A stretch of 64,000 nucleotides of DNA from an uncultured Lachnospiraceae bacterium (GTDB lineage Bacteria > Bacillota > Clostridia > Lachnospirales > Lachnospiraceae): contig CAKQXY010000007.1 in the NCBI GenBank assembly GCA_934292725.1, positions 35,701 through 99,700 of the forward strand. The letters are read 5' to 3'. Of the stretch, positions 60,155 to 64,000 are shown in pieces. A model generated the notes under the pieces. The model did not search any database. It was not told where the DNA came from and worked only from the letters and a program-made list of their open reading frames with translations. Both the position numbers and the translations under genes were made by a program. How positions within the stretch are numbered: the stretch's first letter is position 1; every line of letters starts with the position of its first letter.

Positions 60155-61420
60155 TTATTTTTCGTCCTTTAAGCCCGGATAATCAAGTGTTGCAAAGTAG
60201 TCCTGCGGTGTCTCTGCACGACGAATCTGCTTTACAGTGCCATCTTCCTGAAGAAGAAGTTCGGCACTTCTGAGCTTTCCGTTATAGTTGTAGCCCATTG
60301 AAAATCCATGCGCACCTGTATCATGAATTACAACATAATCTCCGATGTCGATCTTTGGCAGCATACGGTCGATTGCAAACTTGTCGTTGTTCTCGCAAAG
60401 ACCACCAGTTACATCATACATGTGATCACACGGCTCGTTTTCTTTGCCAAGTACGGTGATATGATGATAAGCACCATACATTGCCGGACGCATCAGGTTT
60501 GCTGCACACGCATCAAGTCCTACATAATCCTTCCAGATATGCTTTTCATGAAGCACCTTTGCTACAAGGCAGCCATATGGTGCAAGCATGAAACGACCCA
60601 GTTCTGTGAAAATGGCAACATCACCCATTCCTGCCGGAACAAGAACCTCATCATATGCCTCTTTTACGGCTGCACCGATTGCCATGATATCATTTGGCTC
60701 CTGATCTGGACGATATGCAATGCCGACACCACCTGAAAGATTTACAAACGCGATATGAACGCCAACCTCTTTCGACAGCTCTACGGCCAGCTCAAATAAA
60801 ATTCTTGCCAGCTTCGGATAATAGCCAAGTGCTACTGTATTTGATGCTAAAAATGCGTGGATTCCAAAATGCTTAACGCCATGTGCCTTTAACTTTGTAA
60901 AAGCTTCCTTCATCTGCTCCTTTGTCATGCCATACTTTGCATCCTTAGGCGTATCCATAATCTCATTATGCAGTGTAAAGTTTCCGCCCGGATTATAACG
61001 ACAGCACATTGTCTCTAAGAATGGTGCGCCAATCTCCTCATAGAAATCGATTAAAGACACATCATCAAAGTTAATGATTGCACCAAGCTCAGCAGCCTTT
61101 TTAAAATCCTCTGCCGGTGTTACGTTAGAAGAAAACATGATATCATGACCCTTAAGACCAACAGCATCTGACATCAAGAGCTCTGTATAAGAGGAACAGT
61201 CTGCACCGATTCCCTCTGACTTTAAGATATCCATGATGTACGGATTTGGCGTTGCCTTTACAGCAAAATATTCATGAAAGTTTGGATTCCATGCAAATGC
61301 AGCCTTTAGCTTTCTGGCATTCTCGCGGATTCCTTTTTCATCGTACAGATGAAATGGAGTCGGATATGATGCAGCCATCTTCTTTACCTGATCTAATGTT
61401 ACGAACGGTTTTTTTTCCAT
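60155..61420 (-). CDS. lysA: Diaminopimelate decarboxylase-like PLP enzyme
   Basis: A 421-residue fold-type III PLP decarboxylase. The PLP lysine is in HEYFAVKATPNPYIM; FHLYDEKGIREN opens the barrel. GADCSSYTELL, HAFLASNTVALGYYP, NLSGGVGIAYRPDQEPND and VTGGLCENNDKFA (the substrate cysteine region) follow. The best fit is meso-diaminopimelate decarboxylase, last step of lysine synthesis, although related decarboxylases share this fold. AGGAG stands before the ATG. It is followed by a terminator and lies apart from other lysine genes. Confidence 0.82.
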   Translation of the reverse strand: MEKKPFVTLDQVKKMAASYPTPFHLYDEKGIRENARKLKAAFAWNPNFHEYFAVKATPNPYIMDILKSEGIGADCSSYTELLMSDAVGLKGHDIMFSSNVTPAEDFKKAAELGAIINFDDVSLIDFYEEIGAPFLETMCCRYNPGGNFTLHNEIMDTPKDAKYGMTKEQMKEAFTKLKAHGVKHFGIHAFLASNTVALGYYPKLARILFELAVELSKEVGVHIAFVNLSGGVGIAYRPDQEPNDIMAIGAAVKEAYDEVLVPAGMGDVAIFTELGRFMLAPYGCLVAKVLHEKHIWKDYVGLDACAANLMRPAMYGAYHHITVLGKENEPCDHMYDVTGGLCENNDKFAIDRMLPKIDIGDYVVIHDTGAHGFSMGYNYNGKLRSAELLLQEDGTVKQIRRAETPQDYFATLDYPGLKDEK

Positions 61421-61488
61421 AATGTGTCTCTCCTCGCTGTGTGTGTTTATTTATCGTATCGTTACAGTTCATACGCGCCATTGTTAAA

Positions 61489-62925
61489 TCAATTGACTAC
61501 GATTACTCTCATATTATTTGTCTCACCGATTGCGTAGCTTGGCTGATTCTTATGCTTTACGCCAACTGTAACAATAACGGTATCTCCGGACTCAATATAG
61601 CCCATTTCCTTCACAGTATTTACGGAATGCTCAATCAGCTCATCGGTATCAGTCTCCCTCATAGCCTTAACCGGTGTTACACCCCAATTCAACTGCATTT
61701 TACGTAAAACGTCCCAATTTGGAGACATACCAATAATACGGCATTTTGGTCTCCAGTTTGACAACAGATTTGCAGTAAATCCATGCATAGTTGGAACAAT
61801 GATTGCCTTTGCATTAAGAATCTCTGCTGTACGTACTGTTGCACTGCTGAGTGCGTTTGAAATTACATGATCAGAACGCTTTACATCTCTGCGGTTATAA
61901 GTACGATAATCAAGATACGGCTCAGATGACTCTGCAATCTTTGCCATCATGCGGACTGCCTCAAGCGGATAACGTCCTGCTGCTGTCTCACCTGAAAGCA
62001 TAACAGCATCTGTTCCATCATAGATTGCATTTGCAACGTCAGTAACCTCTGCTCTTGTCGGGCGCGGATTACGGATCATAGAATCAAGCATCTGAGTAGC
62101 TGTGATAACTGGCTTTTGTACCTCATTACACTTCTCGATGATTGTCTTTTGGATATGAGGAACTAACTCTGCCGGAATCTCAACACCAAGATCGCCTCTT
62201 GCAACCATGATGCCGTCTGCTGCCTGCAAAATCTCATCAATGTTTTCAATACCCTCTGCACTCTCAATCTTTGCAATGATGCGCATTCTGCTTCCGTGAA
62301 TATTTAAAATATCGCGGATTTCCTCGATACAAGCTGCATTTCTTACGAATGATGCTGCAACAAAATCAAATCCCTGATCAATACCAAATAAGATATCCTT
62401 CTTATCCTTCTCAGTAATTCCTGGCAGGTTGATCTTTACATTCGGTACGTTTACACCCTTCTTGGAACCTAACTCACCACCATTTACAACAGTACAATGA
62501 AGTGCTGTTTCATCCTTAGAAATAACCTTTAACTCGATCAAACCATCATCAATCAAAATACGGCAGCCAATTTCAGCATCTGCAACAAGACCTTCATAGG
62601 TAATAGATGCGCTTTTTTGTGTTGTCTCTACGCTCTGATCAATTGTAAGATCAAAATCCTGTCCTTCTACCAGCGTAACCTTCTTATCCCCAGGTACGCT
62701 TCCAGTACGAATTTCCGGTCCCTTCGTGTCAAGCATGGTGGCAACAGGGATGTTTACAGCCTTTCTTGCTTCCTCAACAAGTGCCATACGTCCTGCATGC
62801 TCCTCATGACTTCCATGAGAAAAATTGAAACGGGCAACATTCATGCCGCTTTTGATCATTTCCTTCAAAAGCTCAACATTCTCTGTTTTCGGACCCATAG
62901 TACAAACAATTTTTGTTCTCTTCAT
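61489..62925 (-). CDS. pyk: Pyruvate kinase
   Basis: Makes ATP and pyruvate from phosphoenolpyruvate. The 478-residue protein starts MKRTKIVCTMGPKTENVELL, carries MNVARFNFSHGSHEEH and DTKGPEIRTG, the catalytic lysine region IIAKIESAEGIENIDEIL, MVARGDLGVEIP and MLDSMIRNPRPTRAEVTDVANAIYDGTDAVMLSGETAAG, and ends with the C-terminal domain. It has no extra PEP-utiliser domain. The start is chosen at the family-typical methionine; a longer frame upstream lacks support. It lies 70 bp after the rhomboid-like gene and probably shares its promoter. Confidence 0.97.
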   Translation of the reverse strand: MKRTKIVCTMGPKTENVELLKEMIKSGMNVARFNFSHGSHEEHAGRMALVEEARKAVNIPVATMLDTKGPEIRTGSVPGDKKVTLVEGQDFDLTIDQSVETTQKSASITYEGLVADAEIGCRILIDDGLIELKVISKDETALHCTVVNGGELGSKKGVNVPNVKINLPGITEKDKKDILFGIDQGFDFVAASFVRNAACIEEIRDILNIHGSRMRIIAKIESAEGIENIDEILQAADGIMVARGDLGVEIPAELVPHIQKTIIEKCNEVQKPVITATQMLDSMIRNPRPTRAEVTDVANAIYDGTDAVMLSGETAAGRYPLEAVRMMAKIAESSEPYLDYRTYNRRDVKRSDHVISNALSSATVRTAEILNAKAIIVPTMHGFTANLLSNWRPKCRIIGMSPNWDVLRKMQLNWGVTPVKAMRETDTDELIEHSVNTVKEMGYIESGDTVIVTVGVKHKNQPSYAIGETNNMRVIVVN

Positions 62926-62994
62926 ACTCTTTTTTTCTTCTCCATTCGATTTTTTTTGCACGTTTACAAACGCTGCCAATTACTGCCTGTCATA

Positions 62995-63861
62995 TTACTG
63001 CTTATCATACGAATGTGCAACAATGTGCTTATGCGTATAAAGATGCTCGCTGCAATACTCGTAAGCGCCGTCACACTTTGAACAATAACGAAACTCCAGA
63101 TCTGGGAAATCCTTATCTGTTCTTCCGCAGACGGTGCACTTATGCAGTGGCCTGCCGCTTTGTTCCCTCTCCCCCATCTTCTTTTGAAAATCTCTTCTTC
63201 GATGTACCTCTTTGGGGTTGATCCGCTGAAGATCTCTCGTGCCGAGGAAATAAAGTATAAAATTTATAAGTGAAAATACAATCATGATCAGCATTGCAAA
63301 ACCATACGGCATCCAGCCTACTGAGTTTACAACCTGCATCAGATCATAGAGGTACATTACTACACTCAAAAGCGCCATCCACTTTGCCTTGACCGGAATA
63401 ATGAAAAACAGCAAAAACTGCACATCCGGGAAAGTAGCTGCCAGCGCTAAAAATAAAGAATTGCTCAGGTAAGAGATGCTAACCTGAAAACCCATCTCCA
63501 CTCCAAACATAAAATACACCAGAAACGCTGCCACAATTGTTCCAAGCAGACCAGTAATGATGTACATATCCATGCGGAAAGATCCCCATACACGCTCAAG
63601 CGTCTGGGAAATCGAATAATACAAAAATGCAAAAATCAAAAAATTAACAGGGCTTGTCGTGTATGGCACAAGAATAAAGGAAACAATTCGCCAGATCTGT
63701 CCATGAAGAATGGCACTTGTGGACCAGCACAGATAGTACTGTGCCTGCGGATACATGATGGTGATCAAAAGCCCTGCCGCATTCAGAATAATGATGTAGA
63801 GCATCAGATTTGGAACGGCATACCGGCCAAATTTACGCTCAAGCTTGTTCAGAAATTTCAT
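62995..63861 (-). CDS. Rhomboid-like membrane protein with zinc-finger tail
   Basis: A 288-residue protein with about six membrane helices (VPNLMLYIIILNAAGLLITIMY, GQIWRIVSFILVPYTTSP, MDMYIITGLLGTIVAAFLVYFMFG and others) arranged like rhomboid proteases. The GxSG serine motif is not visible: the matching region reads SISYLSNSLFLALAATFP. It is therefore more likely a pseudoprotease. The tail has CTVCGRTDKDFPDLEFRYCSKCDGAYEYCSEH, a zinc-ribbon-like set of six cysteines. GAAAGG precedes the ATG at 63861. It precedes pyk and shares a very strong promoter. Confidence 0.8.
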   Translation of the reverse strand: MKFLNKLERKFGRYAVPNLMLYIIILNAAGLLITIMYPQAQYYLCWSTSAILHGQIWRIVSFILVPYTTSPVNFLIFAFLYYSISQTLERVWGSFRMDMYIITGLLGTIVAAFLVYFMFGVEMGFQVSISYLSNSLFLALAATFPDVQFLLFFIIPVKAKWMALLSVVMYLYDLMQVVNSVGWMPYGFAMLIMIVFSLINFILYFLGTRDLQRINPKEVHRRRDFQKKMGEREQSGRPLHKCTVCGRTDKDFPDLEFRYCSKCDGAYEYCSEHLYTHKHIVAHSYDKQ

Positions 63862-63940
63862 AGATAATCCTTTCTCGCCCGGCTTCCCCCCGACCGGATC
63901 ATCTTTATCTTTTTTTATTCTCTTTTTCACACATACATCT

Positions 63941-63969
63941 ATTATAGTTTTCACACGTTTGTTTGTCAA
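63941..63969 (-). promoter_or_regulatory. Strong promoter of the rhomboid-like gene and pyk
   Basis: Minus strand TTGACA (63964-63969), a 17-bp spacer and TATAAT (63941-63946), a perfect consensus promoter with about 75 bp of leader. Confidence 0.88.
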
Positions 63970-64000
63970 ACTTTTTTAGACGTCATTCCCAAATTAGTTT

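Overview
The window reads as chromosomal DNA of a Gram-positive, low-to-medium G+C anaerobe of the Clostridia, most likely a gut Lachnospiraceae. Signs are a T-box-regulated leuS, consensus TTGACA-17-TATAAT promoters, AGGAGG ribosome sites, the block rex-nnr-alr-mazF, the block rpmE-DUF1385-prmC-prfA, a Bacillus-type LexA box at recA, SpoIID- and SpoIIM-like genes, and pectin-degrading enzymes. Most genes lie on the minus strand. No transposase, rRNA or tRNA gene was recognised.

Layout. 1-8142: leuS with its T-box leader, an EF-G-like GTPase, prephenate dehydrogenase and a CoA-disulfide-reductase/rhodanese fusion. 8199-12157: a GH140-like glycosidase, a Gfo/Idh/MocA oxidoreductase and an AAA-ATPase-like gene. 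12330-24093: a defence region with a complete type I restriction-modification locus. It holds hsdM, a half-length hsdS, an inverted silent hsdS cassette, three small genes, a tyrosine recombinase, a full-length hsdS, an unknown 442-residue gene and hsdR. An orphan four-repeat CRISPR array and an unknown 185-residue gene lie beside it. 24305-27572: a GH105-GH112 operon for rhamnogalacturonan fragments. 27868-44936: housekeeping genes (luxS, yebC, mazF, alr, nnr, rex, mgsA, prfA, prmC, rpmE, rho with a very long disordered insert, aroD, icd, a SpoIID-like gene). 45249-45424: a probable 6S RNA. 45485-51749: a D,D-carboxypeptidase, a truncated protease fused end-to-end with a truncated serine recombinase, and a P-type ATPase. 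51975-63861: pyrBI, two COG0523 GTPases, a SpoIIM-like gene, rny, recX-recA with a LexA box, lysA, pyk and a rhomboid-like gene.

The most interesting system is the hsdS shufflon. Four copies of a 13-bp sequence (one with a single mismatch) sit at the TRD1/TRD2 junctions and cassette ends of two hsdS loci, in two opposing orientations, around a tyrosine recombinase gene. Inversions between them would switch half and full HsdS and could recombine the recognition domains. The present sequence is one frozen state: the hsdM-linked hsdS is a 179-residue half with a clean stop, and its second half lies in reverse just beyond.

A second signal without an obvious name is a dispersed, highly palindromic intergenic element of about 170-190 bp. 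Three near-full copies and one internally deleted copy are present, the best with perfect 13-bp terminal inverted repeats. Family assignments come from reading the translated sequence and remembered family motifs; no database search was run.
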